Of a stretch of 64,000 nucleotides of DNA, positions 22,560-33,209 are shown piece after piece. Both the position numbers and the translations under genes were made by a program. The notes below the pieces were generated by a model. It was not told where the DNA came from. It saw only the letters and a program-made list of their open reading frames with translations, and did not search any database. Source of the DNA: Pictodentalium vernedei (taxonomy: Eukaryota > Mollusca > Scaphopoda > Dentaliida > Dentaliidae); the NCBI GenBank assembly GCA_031216915.1, contig CM062296.1, forward strand, positions 799,695,022 through 799,759,021. The letters run 5' to 3'. Each line of letters opens with the position of its first letter. Positions within the stretch are counted from its first letter, which is position 1.

Positions 22560-22715
22560 TCAAAGTCTGGTAGGTTTGTGAGGCGTGGGTATAAAATTTA
22601 ATCCCTTGCCTAGTACAAGCTTTTCGGCGCTGTTGAGGGTGTAGGTTGAGAGGTCTGTAATGTGCTTGCTAGCTATATCAGCCAATCTGGTAAGATTTTG
22701 ATTTTTGTTTAATGC
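22560..22715 (-). pseudogene. N-terminal fragment of Penelope-like RT, unit 2
   Basis: Encodes the same peptide as 24308-24463, with the motif LVLGKGLNFIPTP that precedes the fingers of Penelope-like reverse transcriptases. The frame then meets a stop at the deletion junction with the 3' tail. Confidence 0.7.
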
Positions 22716-22998
22716 GTCGCCGTTCGCTACGCTCTACGTTCCTTCTGGTTCGCCGGGCGGTGTGGCGATCAGGGTGTGTGGGTAGGCGTTTGACCGTAGG
22801 CTGGTTGGTAATGTCGGTAGGGTCGCCAAGGCCTAGTCACGCTTGCTTCGTACGCTGGTGAGTTTGTATCTGGCGAGGTCGTTGGTGGAAAAGCGTTCTA
22901 TGGTGTTATGAAAGGTTTCAAGGAAAGCAGATTGTTCCCGCTCAATGACGTTAGGTGGGAGCGGGTGGTTAAAGTGTTCGGATACCTGAGCCGCTAGG

Positions 22999-23232
22999 TC
23001 AGAGGAACGTTTGTGGTATTGGGTTTGAAGGAGCTTTGCCAAACTCTGGGTGGTTTCGGAGAGCTAGAGCGTCGATGTCAGAGGACATGTCGTTCTCAAA
23101 TTTCAATGTTTTGTTAACGGTGAGGTGTAGATCTGTTTTGATGGTATCAACGAGATCAATTGGAACGATATTTTGTGTATAGCATTCTTGGTAGATGCGG
23201 TATTTGTAATGTGCATCAGCCTCGCGAAACAT
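22999..23232 (-). pseudogene. truncated second copy of the 404-aa ORF
   Basis: Starts MFREADAHYKYRIYQECYTQ and follows the N-terminal part of the full copy at 24585-25799 with a handful of changes, before a premature stop. Codons after it (22833-23042, another frame) still match the full copy (HFNHPLPPNVIERE). It belongs to the doubly deleted unit. Confidence 0.7.
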
Positions 23233-23247
23233 GAGTCTCCGCGTGTT

Positions 23248-23956
23248 GATGATATAAGGACAGTGGCAACCAGATTCGTTACCATGCTGCAGGTATGGTT
23301 ATCTATTTGGGGTTGCGCTGCGGGAATGTGCGTGGTAGCCTTCCCGTTTGTGTGGGGGGGGGGGGGGGGGGGGCGTCGTGTTGCGTGTATGACGGCTCCC
23401 CAATCCGGATGACCTGCATGGGCATGGTCAGGGGTTACTTGTGTGTTGGTGGACACTTCCGTATTGCAACGAGTATCAGTAGGGTGTGGCACGTTAGGCT
23501 GGTCATGACGGGTTGGGTCCCCGTGGGTGTTCTACGTATGCGGTATGGTTGCCAGGGAACATGGGTACAACGCCGGAGCTCAGTATGGAGCGTAAGGGGT
23601 GATGGCAGCGGTATTAGGTAGTTATAAACAATGCCAGCACTACAGGGTGTAGTACTGCGCCGGAGGGAAAAGGTAGATTTGGTAGAGAGTGGTTAATGGT
23701 TTTGTACTGGCTGTGGTATACTGGTAAAATTGCATTGGTATCGGGTGCAATTCATGAGGCAGGTGAGATGTTTCGGTAACACTCGGAGTTATATTGAAGA
23801 AATACGACATCAAGGTGCAGTGGTACAGATGTCACCGAGTGAATGTGGTCGAAGCAGGTAGACAAACCTTCGTTGGGACCAGATGTCTAGCAAATTAAGA
23901 CATCCTCACACTCTTAATGCCCTCTGTCGAGAGGGGCCCGAAAGCCCAGAGATATG
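23248..23956 (-). mobile_element. left-arm unit 3 (variant 3' tail, about 700 bp)
   Basis: Runs on the minus strand from 'catatctctgggctttcggg' to a variant terminus 'ccactgtccttatatcatc'. The same unit lies at the right end of the array (29648-30342). Its tail frame (AHAGHPDWGAVIHA) is a diverged form of the tail in the other units, so two subfamilies of tail are present. No reverse transcriptase sequence is seen. Confidence 0.75.
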
Positions 23957-24307
23957 GTGATATAGGGACAGTGGCAACCAGATTCGCCACCATGCTTCAG
24001 GTGTGGTCATCTACTGGGTGTATGCGGCGGGAATGGGCGTGGTAGCTTTCCCGTTAGTGAGGGGGAGCGTCGTGATGCGTGTATGACGGCTCCCCAATCC
24101 GGAAGACCTGCATGGGCAGGGTTAGAGGTTAATTGTTGGTGTAGACCTCCGTATAGTGGCATGTCTAGGTTAGTTGCGGCGGGTTGGGTACCCGTGGGTG
24201 TTGTACTCGTGGAATGGCATATCAGGAATGCCATTAATGCCGATTCGGGTAGACCCTTGGTGGGGTAGGGTGAGGGGTCAAATTGTAATATTTGTGCCTC
24301 ACGGCCC

Positions 24308-24463
24308 TCAAAGTCTGGTAGGTTTGTGAGGCGTGGGTATAAAATTTAATCCCTTGCCTAGTACAAGCTTTTCGGCGCTGTTGAGGGTGTAGGTTGAGAG
24401 GTCTGTAATGTGCTTGCTAGCTATATCAGCCAATCTGGTAAGATTTTGATTTTTGTTTAATGC
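24308..24463 (-). pseudogene. N-terminal fragment of Penelope-like RT, unit 4
   Basis: Reads ALNKNQNLTRLADIASKHIT, then a segment ending LVLGKGLNFIPTP and a stop. The phrase 'LxKGLNFxPTP' sits just before the first conserved reverse transcriptase block in Penelope-like elements. The rest of the enzyme is deleted from this unit; the right arm keeps the later part (26761-27760). Confidence 0.75.
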
Positions 24464-24584
24464 GTCGCCGTTCGTTACGCTCTACGTTCCCTCTGGTTCG
24501 CCGAGCGGTGTGGCGATCAGGGTGTGTGGGTAGGCGTTTGACCGTAGGCTGGTTGGTAATGTCGGTAGAGTCGCCAAGGCCTAG

Positions 24585-25799
24585 TCACGCTGGTTTCGTA
24601 CTGAGTATACGGTTTAGGTTGCGTAGAACAGTTCCTTTAGTCAGGCTATGCACGCGTCGTGTGGACAATAGCGTGGTGGGTCTTGTAACGACCGGGTCGG
24701 TTGTAGTAGGCCCTGGTTGGTATAGGGTGTGCGTCTGTAGAGACGGAGGGTTAGTGACACTATTGTGTTTGGTGATGGTAGTTGGTACAGTAGCGGACGC
24801 ATCAGCTCCAGGTTGCAATATCCGTGCCGATGCTGGGCTAGGTGGTGCCGGTTGGATGAGAGTGGTATCAACCGTATTGGCCTTTGGCTCAAGGTCAGAG
24901 CTGGGGTCAATAGGCCAAAATTCAGCCGGTATGGTGGTTTGTGACCATGGTAGTTGGCTGGTGCAAGGGGTCATAAGAGCACTCAATACCGAGGGGGCTG
25001 AAGTACAAGCCGGGGTAGAATCGGTGGCTGGTTGACTTGAGAGGGTGGTCATGGTGGTACTTCTTGGAGTGCATCCGGTAGGACGTGAGGGTGGCCAGCT
25101 AGGTGTAGTAATGTCATGGTCAGTTAGAATGGAGGCTGTGGCTTTAGAGTGTTTATTGCCAGTGTGCGATGTCCGCGGAGGGAGTATTGTGGTTAACCCC
25201 AATCTCCGGCGCTTGGGTGCGCTCGGGAGCGAATCGGGTGTAGTGCAGTGAGTGTCACGCAGGTGGGTCACCCTGTGAGTGTGGTCTGAGGGTGAGCTAA
25301 TGGTAGGATCACTCGGGGAGTGGAATGTAATTCCCTCCGTGGTAGGAGGGGCAGACGCAGAGGTAGGACTCCGGTCCTGGACCGGTATTGCTGTAGCCAA
25401 TGCCTCCTTGAGGCGCATGTGGCTGGTGAGCTTGTATCTGGTGAGGTCGTTGGTGGAAAAGCGCTCTATGGTGTTATTAAAGGTTTCAAGGAAGGCAGAT
25501 TGGTCCCGCTCAATGACGTTAGGTGGGAGCGGGTGGTTAAGGTGTTCGGATACCTGAGTCGCTAGGTCAGAGGAACGTTTGTGGTATTGGTTTTGAAGGA
25601 GCTGTGCCAAACTCTGGGTGGTTTGAAGAGCTAGAGCGTCGATGTCAGAGGACATATCGTTCTCAAATTTCAATGTTTTGTTAACGGTGAGGTGTAGATC
25701 TGTTTTGAAGGTATTAAAGAGATCTATTGGAACGACATTTCGTGTATTGCATTCCTGGTAGATGCGGTGTTTGTAATGCGCATCAGCCTCGCGAAACAT
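24585..25799 (-). CDS. unrecognised 404-aa ORF upstream of Penelope-like RT
   Basis: The largest open frame of the array. Residues 1-140 look folded and helical (MFREADAHYKHRIYQECNTR, SSDLATQVSEHLNHPLPPNV, FLETFNNTIERFSTNDLTRY). The remaining two thirds is rich in Pro, Ser and Thr, includes a basic patch (PKRRRLG) that could act as a nuclear signal, and looks disordered. An in-frame stop lies a few codons before the chosen ATG, which supports this start. It precedes the reverse transcriptase N-terminus on the same strand, the place of ORF1 or the N-terminal extension in Penelope-like elements. I recognise no domain. The 191-codon plus-strand frame opposite it is an antisense shadow. Confidence 0.55.
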   Translation of the reverse strand: MFREADAHYKHRIYQECNTRNVVPIDLFNTFKTDLHLTVNKTLKFENDMSSDIDALALQTTQSLAQLLQNQYHKRSSDLATQVSEHLNHPLPPNVIERDQSAFLETFNNTIERFSTNDLTRYKLTSHMRLKEALATAIPVQDRSPTSASAPPTTEGITFHSPSDPTISSPSDHTHRVTHLRDTHCTTPDSLPSAPKRRRLGLTTILPPRTSHTGNKHSKATASILTDHDITTPSWPPSRPTGCTPRSTTMTTLSSQPATDSTPACTSAPSVLSALMTPCTSQLPWSQTTIPAEFWPIDPSSDLEPKANTVDTTLIQPAPPSPASARILQPGADASATVPTTITKHNSVTNPPSLQTHTLYQPGPTTTDPVVTRPTTLLSTRRVHSLTKGTVLRNLNRILSTKPA

Positions 25800-26760
25800 G
25801 AGTCTCCGTGTGTCATTAAGTTGTAATTGAGTTTACGATGTGTTTCGGGGTGTAACTCTTCCATGGTGGAAGTGATGGTTTCAACAACTGGGTGGTATTT
25901 GTCCGGAATTAGCTTCCGCGAAGTGTAACCAAGGTTTCGGCCAGTACAGCCTTATCAAACAAACAAATACAAGGTTTGGTGGTATTGTGGTGGTAATGTT
26001 GTATAGATCGGATTCGTGTGGGTAGAAGCCCGTTTGGTATTCCGATGTTAGATTCACGTATGTACAGGTAGGTAGTGATAGCAGTACGGGTGAGGTTTGT
26101 CAAATAATGGTAATAGTAGGGTGTTAAACCGAGCGTCAAGAGCTGGTGTTTTGTGAGCTCAGATTTGCTTTCATCCGCCGTCGGTGGGCGTGTTGTGGTG
26201 AACTGGTATGAGTCTCCCAATGAATATGTCTACCGCTGTAGCTGGTGGGTAGAAGAGACCGTGTTAAAGGTATAATACGACCGTGCCGGGTAAAGACACA
26301 GGTGGGGTCGCATAAGCCGGGTTCGGCAGGTGACACGATCAAATGAGTAGAAATAAATAAAACGTGAAAGCGAGAAAGAAATAATATAATAAAAGTAAAA
26401 CGCGAGAGTCGGAATAACTACCTGAGGTGATAAGTGGTAAGTGCATATACAAAAGTCGTGTAATAACACAGTGGTGAAAGCGGCGTAAACAAGTCGTAAT
26501 TGGAAAAAATCACAACTCAATCGAGGTACAAAAAAGTATTCCAAAATGGCTGCTGATAAACAAACTGGAACCTATCACTGTCATGAAGGAAATGGTGATC
26601 GGAGTGGTACGGGACCTCTGCAGGTGTGCACGTGATATCAGGTAATGATTTGATTGGTTGTTGCGAGGAATCAACATCGCCAGTATGGACTAGAACAATG
26701 GAGGTGTGTCTTCGTTAATTGATTGTTTTGTTTTCATAACCCCTGTATACCAACATATCG

Positions 26761-27760
26761 CACGAGGAGGCCAGACTAGCGGTCGAACAGGCTCTTACTG
26801 AGTACCAGAAGCTACCATACCTCATACCTAGACCATCGACTGCTTCACTAATGGCGCTCCTTGACCTTATCCTTCAATGGACAGACCTACATACAAACCT
26901 TGGGCGCCGCCATGGGCAGTAAAGCTAGTCCGGAAATAGCCGATATTTCCGCCCATACCTGGGAGCAGGCCCTCCTTTCAATGGGCCACGGCAAAATCCA
27001 CAAATGGCTTCGGTACCGGGATGACACCTTCATCATTTGGACGGGCTCTGAACCTGATCTCCATGCCTTCATGGAAAGAGCCAACCAATCACATCCCACG
27101 TTTCGCTTTGTTTACGAGGCTTCGACCACCCAGGTCACCTTCCTCGATACCGAAATCTACAAAGGCGATCGGTTCCAAGCCACCGGTATACTCGATGGGC
27201 GACTCCACATCAAACCTACGGAAACCTTTCAATACCTACACCGTGAATCCGCCCCCCCCCCCCCCCCGCTACCTTCAGGGGCTTCATCAAGGGCGAGCTG
27301 ACACGCTTCATACGTAACAACTCCACGAAAGCGAACTATACGTACCACAAGGAACAGTTTACCCAAAAGCTCCGCCAAAGGGGCTATACCGAACAAGAAA
27401 TTGAACCTTTACTCAAAACTGTCAATTTCGCGGACCGACCTACATTACTCACAAACACAAATAGGGACCGACCAAATAAGTCCCATTTGGAGCCACCTCT
27501 GGTCTACACCACTACCTTTAACCCCTACATTACCAAAATTAAGAAAGCACTTCTTAAGTACTGGGAACTCATATCTACCAACACCAAACTCCGGAAAATA
27601 TTTCCTGAACCGCCTATCCTGGCTTTCAAACGCAGCACGAACCTAAGCGACCTCCTAGTTCGTGCCCGTCTCTCACCCACCAAACATGAGAATGAGACGA
27701 CACACCCATCTGCTACCTCAGCACCAACTGATAGTACCTCCCACCAATCTACCACATGAA
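26761..27760 (+). pseudogene. Penelope-like reverse transcriptase, palm to thumb, decayed
   Basis: Recognisable blocks in order: TASLMALLDLIL; GAAMGSKASPEIADI (reverse transcriptase block B); WLRYRDDTFIIW, the catalytic block with the two Asp residues; QVTFLDTEIY; LHIKPTETFQYLHRESA; GELTRFIRN; and a thumb segment with FPEPPILAFKRSTNLSDLLV. These are the hallmarks of Penelope-like rather than LTR or LINE enzymes. The frame changes at about 26860 and again at the poly-C tract near 27253-27266, and the first third of the enzyme is absent. No GIY-YIG endonuclease motif could be found downstream. Confidence 0.85.
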
Positions 27761-28649
27761 GCACCGACACAACCAACTTTCACCAATGGCATAAACCAAC
27801 CCCCCCCCCCCCCTGCTCGGGGGCCGGCGCCTACCAAGGCGCACCCACCTCTACTGGATGCTTCTACTCTTACCAACAGTACTCACACACCTATGACCCC
27901 TGGCGCTTCCATATAATAAACATCGCCGGGGTACCTCTAAAAAAATCCCCCCACCAGGGGTTGGACCGAGGGATATACTCCTCGTCCGTGGGCTACCATT
28001 ACCCACGTCTCGCCCCCGTATGCTCTATACCATTAAGAGCTACATTAATGTACCACTACTACCTTAATACACCGTGAAAGCGTACCACACCCTGCGATGA
28101 TCAGGCCTGACCAACGCCTCTACGACCCCTACCTCGGATGGAATTTTTTACCCCTCTACCTCACAACCAGTTTGAAAGCACAATGGAAACCCAATATGAC
28201 GTTTTCAACAACGTCCGTGTACTTCAAAACACTACCTCTGAAGGTCAACCTAACGCAACTGACAATCATGTCCTTGACCTCTTGAAGTTCGACCTATACA
28301 GTTGTTGTCGTTTTCAACGACGTCCGTGCTTTCCAATCTCACATGCAAATTCCGTCATTGCTTTCCGGAAGTCAGTCTTGAGCATTACCAATTTCCAGTA
28401 GCTTACTATCACGTCCGTGCTCATTACCATGCTATCATACCGTGCTTTCATAACACCTATTTTATCTTATGATATTATGCACGCTCTCTCTACCACGTCC
28501 GCGAGATATGAACATATACCGAAATTTTTCTAACGGATTTCATAACCTATTCAACCATGAGACCTAGCAGAACCTCTCGCAATTCTCATTTCAAGCACCG
28601 ACAGGCGGCTCGGCCGTACCAGGCTACCTCCAATAGCAGAAGAATCACC

Positions 28650-29048
28650 ATGCCTGCTCTTGACTTCACCATGCCCAGGGATGAGGCGCTTAAAGACCAG
28701 AGAACAAAACACGCTCTGGATTGGATAACCTACATCCGGTCCCCGGGGTGGACTTACACCATCCGTCCACTCTTCACTACTGGGATCCCTGACCAGTTTG
28801 GACTTGACCAGCAACTCCGGGAATTGGCTACCACACACACCCAGAGCGTCAGAGAGGCCATTATCCACCATATTGACCAGTGGGCAGCCAAGCCCCCATC
28901 TGACATGGCTGCTCCAGCTTCGGATGACCAGCGTATCGCTGACATGGCTGCCAAAATCTCACTCATGGTAGCAAAACAGCTATTGCAGGACGAGACCAAA
29001 CCAACCACTGAGCCTACAAACACAGAAAAGCACGACGCATGGGCGTAG
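28650..29048 (+). CDS. conserved unrecognised ORF, right-arm copy (132 aa)
   Basis: Same protein as at 21777-22175, from MPALDFTMPRDEALKDQRTK to the final DAWA. The frame extends upstream to 28557 (MRPSRTSRNSHFKHRQAARP), adding a basic stretch missing from the left copy because that unit is truncated just there. It may be the end of a longer protein or a separate small ORF. There is no recognised domain. Its position, after the reverse transcriptase and before the tail, is where many Penelope-like elements carry a GIY-YIG nuclease, but it shows none of that family's motifs. Confidence 0.5.
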   Translation: MPALDFTMPRDEALKDQRTKHALDWITYIRSPGWTYTIRPLFTTGIPDQFGLDQQLRELATTHTQSVREAIIHHIDQWAAKPPSDMAAPASDDQRIADMAAKISLMVAKQLLQDETKPTTEPTNTEKHDAWA

Positions 29049-29647
29049 AACCATTCTACCCCAACAAACGGCCCTTTTCAGGGCCCACCACATTATTCAA
29101 AAGAGTACTAACCTTACAAATGCATATCTACTTTACCCGAAAGGTACTACCAATAACAAGCTCCCTTGAAGGAGCACAGACCAAACCCATACGACACCAC
29201 CCCACCAGTATGTTGTTCCCATTAAATCGCACACCGTCACCACCAGTGTTCTACAAACTGTTATCTTCCTCGGTATGAACCCATACTTTGAGGCCCATGA
29301 GGGACAATTATCACAATCTGACCCCTCACCCTACCCCATCAAGGGTGTACCCGAATCGGCATTAATGGCAGCTCTGCCATGCCATTCCATGAGTACAACA
29401 CCCACGGGTACCCAACCCGCTGTAACCAAACTAGACGTGCCACTATACGGAGGCTTTCACCAACAATTAACCCCTAACCCTGCCCATGCAGGTCTTCCGG
29501 ATTGGGGAGCCGTCACACACACACCACGATGCCCCCCCCCCCCTCACTAATGGGAGAGCTACCACGCCCATTCCCGCCACGTACACCCAGTAGATGACCA
29601 CACCTGAAACATGGTGGCGAATCTGGTTGCCACTGTCCCTATATCAC

Positions 29648-30342
29648 CATATCTCTGGGCTTTCGGGCCCCTCTCGACAGAGGGCATTAAGGGTGTGAGG
29701 ATGCCTTAATTTGCTAGGCATCTGGTCCCAACGAAGGTTTGTCTACCTGCTTCGACCACATTCACTCGGTGACATCTACACCCCTATACCTTGATGTCGT
29801 ACCTCTTCAATATAATTCCGAGTGTTACCGTAACATCTCACCGGCTCATGAATTGCACCCGATACCAATGCAATTTTACCAGTATACCACAGCCAGTACG
29901 TAACCATTAACCACTCTCTACCAAATCTTCCTTTTCCCTCCGGCGCAGGACTACACCCTGTAGTTCCGGCATTGTTTACAACTACCTAACACCGCTACCA
30001 TCACCCCTTACGCTCCATAGTGAGCTCCGGCGTTGTACCCATGTTCCCTGGCAACCATACCACATACGTACAACACCCACGGGGACCCAACCCGTCATGA
30101 CCAGCCTAACGTGCCACACCCTACTGATACCCGTTGCAATACGGATGTGTCCACCAACACACAAGTAACCCCTGACCATGCCCATGCAGGTCATCCGGAT
30201 TGGGGAGCCGTTATCCACGCACCATGACGCTCCCCCACACTAACGGGAAGGCTACCACGCCCATTCTCACAGCGCAACCCCAAATAGATAACCATACCTG
30301 GAGCATGGTAACGAATCTGGTTGCCACTGTCCTTATATCATC
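29648..30342 (+). mobile_element. right-arm unit 2 (variant 3' tail)
   Basis: A close match to the left-arm unit 3 in the opposite orientation, from 'catatctctgggctttcggg' to the terminus 'tatatcatc' at 30342, where gypsy sequence resumes. It lies directly after the terminus of right-arm unit 1, giving a head-to-tail pair. Confidence 0.78.
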
Positions 30343-33170
30343 AGCACAACCTCAAATTTTTCATTGTTGACAGTGATGTTCAGCCAATATTGGGTCAAAA
30401 GTCATGTAGTGACATTGGATCAGTGGTACACATACATCTAGTTAACCCAAATTTGACCAAAGAAACAATTTTGAATGAATATGCTGATGTATTTACTGGG
30501 CTAGGCAAACTTCCTGGAACACATCATATTAATATTGATAAGTCGGTTCAACCTGTCATTCATCCTCCACGTAAAATACCTGTAGCAATTCAGCATGATG
30601 TTTGCAGAGAACTTGACCGAATGGTAAAATTAGGGGTCATTGCGCAACAAGACGAGCCCACAGACTGGGTTCATAGCATGGTGACTGTTCGTAAAAGTGG
30701 AAAAACACGTGTCTGTATAGACCCCAAAGATCTCAATCGTGCTATCAAACGCGAGCATTGTCACTTACAAACAATTGACGAAATTATTGAAAAACTACCA
30801 ACGGCGAAAGTTTTTTCAAGATGCAACGCATGGATTCTGGCAAATTGAGCTTGATGATGAAAGTTCCAAGCTACTAACTTTCAACACTCCAGCAGGCCGA
30901 TTTCGGTATTTACGACTGCCCTTTGGTATCTGCTCAGCGAGCGAGGTGTTTACAAAACGCATTCAAGAAATGTTCAAAGACCTTCCTGGTGTTCAGTGCA
31001 TCGTTGATGACTTGTTAGTTTGGGGGTGAAAACCAAGAAGAACACGATGTCAGAGTAAAGCAAATGTTGAATAAACGCCGTCAAATGAACTTTAAACTTA
31101 ATAAAACAAAATTTGAACTTGGTGTAACAGAAGTAAAATACGTTGGCCATTTCATTAGCAATACCGGTTTGAAGGTCGACCCTGAGAAAGTCCGTGCCAT
31201 ACGAGATATGCCAGCACCAACAGATATACAAGGAGTTAAAAGATTCCTCGGAGCTGTACAATACTGCTCCAAGTTTATACCAAATTTGTCGGAGGTGTCA
31301 TCTCCACTGAGAACATTACTACAAACAGATGTCCAATGGCACTGGGAAAAATCACAACAAGACTGTTTTGCAAACTTAAAAATGCTTGTCTCAACAACAC
31401 CTGTTTTGAACTTTTATGATGTCACAAAGCCTGTCACAATCTCAGTAGACTCAAGCTCGAAAGGATTGGGAGAGGTCCTACCACAAAATAAACACCCCAT
31501 TGCTTACGGTTCAAGGGCACTAACCGAAACGCAAATGAGATATGCCCAAATTGATAAGGAAATGCTCGCCATAATATATGGATGTGAAAAATTCCACCAT
31601 TATATATACGGTCGAAGTGCAACTATTGAAACGGACCACAAGCCGTTAATTTCAATTTTTAATAAGCCTTTACATCTGGCAACTCCAAGATTACAAAGAA
31701 TGCTGATGAGACTTCAACGATATGATCTTCGCCTGAAATACGTGCCAGGAAAAGAAATGTATATTTCTGACACACTTAGTAGAGCTTATCTAAATGAAGT
31801 GACAGAAACACTTGTAGACAATGAAATTGATATAAATGTGTTAGAAGCTCAATTGCCAGTCACTCCAGCAAAATTACAGCAACTGAAATGCGCAACGACG
31901 AATGATGAAGATTTGCAACAATTAAAACATACTGTTATCTCAGGCTGGCCAGCTGAACGATCGCATACTCATCCCAGTATTAGACAGTACTGGAATTACC
32001 GTGATGAACTTACCGTAATTGATGGTCTCCTGTACAAAGGCCATAGATTAATTATACCGAAAAATTTGCAAACTGAAATGCTTTCCAAGTTACATGAGTC
32101 ACATCTTGGTGTTGTCAAAACTAAGCAACGTGCACGTGAAATATTGTTTTGGCCCAACATGAATGATCACATCGAGCAAATGATATTGCGATGTAGTGTT
32201 TGCAACCGTTTTCGAAAATCAAACTGCAAAGAACCTCTCATATCACATGACATTCCCACACATCCCTGGTCAAAAGTTGCTGCTGACTAGTTTGAATTTA
32301 AAGGCTCAAACTATTTACTGTGTGTAGATTTTTACTCAAAATATCCAGAAATAGTGTACCTGTCCAACACATCTAGTGCTACAACCATCACAGCATTAAA
32401 GTCAATATTTGCACGACATGGCATCCCTATGGAATTGTTCACAGATAATGGGCCACAATTCAGTAGTTCCATATTCCGAAAGTTTGCTACGGATTGGGAT
32501 TTTGTTCACTCTACTTCAAGTCCCAAATTTCCCCGATCAAATGGTCAAGCAGAACGTTGTGTACAAACAATAAAATATCTTCTTAAAAAGGCTGAACTCT
32601 GTGGCGGTGATATATATGTCAGTTTACTCGAATATCGAACATCCCCATTGGACGGTGTAGATCTCTCCCCAGCACAGCTACTAATGCAAAGACAATTGAG
32701 AACCAAATTACCAAGCACATCACAAACTCTTCAACCTTTGACCTCACAGTCACGACAACCTGAATTAGTAGCTCGCCAAAAAATCCAAAAGTTCTACCAT
32801 AATAGACATGCCAAGCACTTGCCTCAGTTACAACCTGGTGAAATTGTTAGAATCCAAACTGGCAAACAGTGGGAACCTGCAAGAGTTGATCACAAGCATA
32901 GCAACCGATCATACATTGTATCCACCAGCTCTAACAAATCTTATCGTCGCAACAGCCAACATTTATTACGAACACGTGAAACGGTATTGCCATATACCAC
33001 AAGTTATAATGATGAAGATAACACTGATGTCAACCCAACAGAAGCAGAAGATAAATACATACCGCTGTCACAGATACACAAACCATTTCTGCAAATCCAC
33101 CAATAACGACTCGATCTGGTAGAATTATTAGACCACCACATCATTTGAAAGACTATGTGAAGCATTAACT
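30343..33170 (+). pseudogene. gypsy pol fossil: RT, RNase H and integrase
   Basis: Parts in order: reverse transcriptase (GVIAQQDEPTDWVHSMVTV, KTRVCIDPKDLNRAIK, LPFGICSASEVF, QCIVDDLLVWG), the connection with KRFLGAVQYCSKFIP, RNase H (TISVDSSSKGLG, QIDKEMLAIIYGCEKFHHYI, ETDHKPLISIFNKPL), the integrase HHCC finger (HESHLGVVKTKQRAREILFW, CSVCNRFRK) and the integrase core (PMELFTDNGPQFSSSIFRKF, SNGQAERCVQTIKYLL). This is a Ty3/gypsy pol of the K02A2.6/mag style. It is a broken fossil belonging to the element at 20217-33362. Confidence 0.92.
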
Positions 33171-33209
33171 TTCATACCTCCCAATTCCGAACTTTCTAAA
33201 AAGGGGAGA

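Larger units (their letters stand above)
22203..23247 (-). mobile_element. left-arm unit 2 (doubly deleted Penelope-like copy)
   Basis: On the minus strand it begins with the N-terminal part of the MFREADAHYK ORF (from 23232), jumps over about 830 bases present in unit 4, continues with the start of the reverse transcriptase region (22560-22715), then jumps to the 3' tail and ends at 22203. Unit 4 shares the second jump with the same junction, so an internally deleted form was itself copied or duplicated. Confidence 0.75.
23957..26560 (-). mobile_element. left-arm unit 4 (5' part and tail, internally deleted)
   Basis: The longest left-arm unit. On the minus strand it holds a leader with a 103-codon frame (25909-26220, no domain recognised), the 404-aa ORF, the first residues of the reverse transcriptase and then the 3' tail. 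The central reverse transcriptase is missing. The 5' boundary near 26.56 kb is inferred from where the plus-strand arm begins. Confidence 0.7.
26740..29647 (+). mobile_element. right-arm unit 1 (3' half of a Penelope-like element)
   Basis: Starts within the reverse transcriptase (26761), continues through the thumb region, a 0.8-kb segment of unclear coding value, the 132-codon conserved ORF (28650-29048) and the tail frame (29275-29550), and ends in the terminus at 29647. The start is truncated. Together with left-arm unit 4 it covers most of one element, but on opposite strands. Confidence 0.78.
21181..30342. mobile_element. compound Penelope-like insertion: inverted tandem array
   Basis: Both outer ends show the same terminal sequence in opposite orientation: 'gtgatatagggacagtggca' at 21181 and its complement closing at 30342. 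The same terminus recurs internally at 22203, 23248 and 23957 in left orientation, and at 29647 in right orientation. The left arm therefore holds four head-to-tail units on the minus strand and the right arm two on the plus strand, meeting near 26.56-26.74 kb. Reverse transcriptase fragments in both arms are of the Penelope-like type. Tandem, end-truncated and inverted copies are a known habit of Penelope-like elements. Confidence 0.8.

Noticed and set aside
24460-25035. 191-codon plus-strand frame
   Set aside because: It lies antisense to the 404-aa ORF of the Penelope-like unit and has biased low-complexity composition.
21181-29647. One giant DNA transposon with long terminal inverted repeats
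   Set aside because: The terminus recurs internally several times in the same orientation, and reverse transcriptase of Penelope type is present. An inverted array of retroelement copies fits better.
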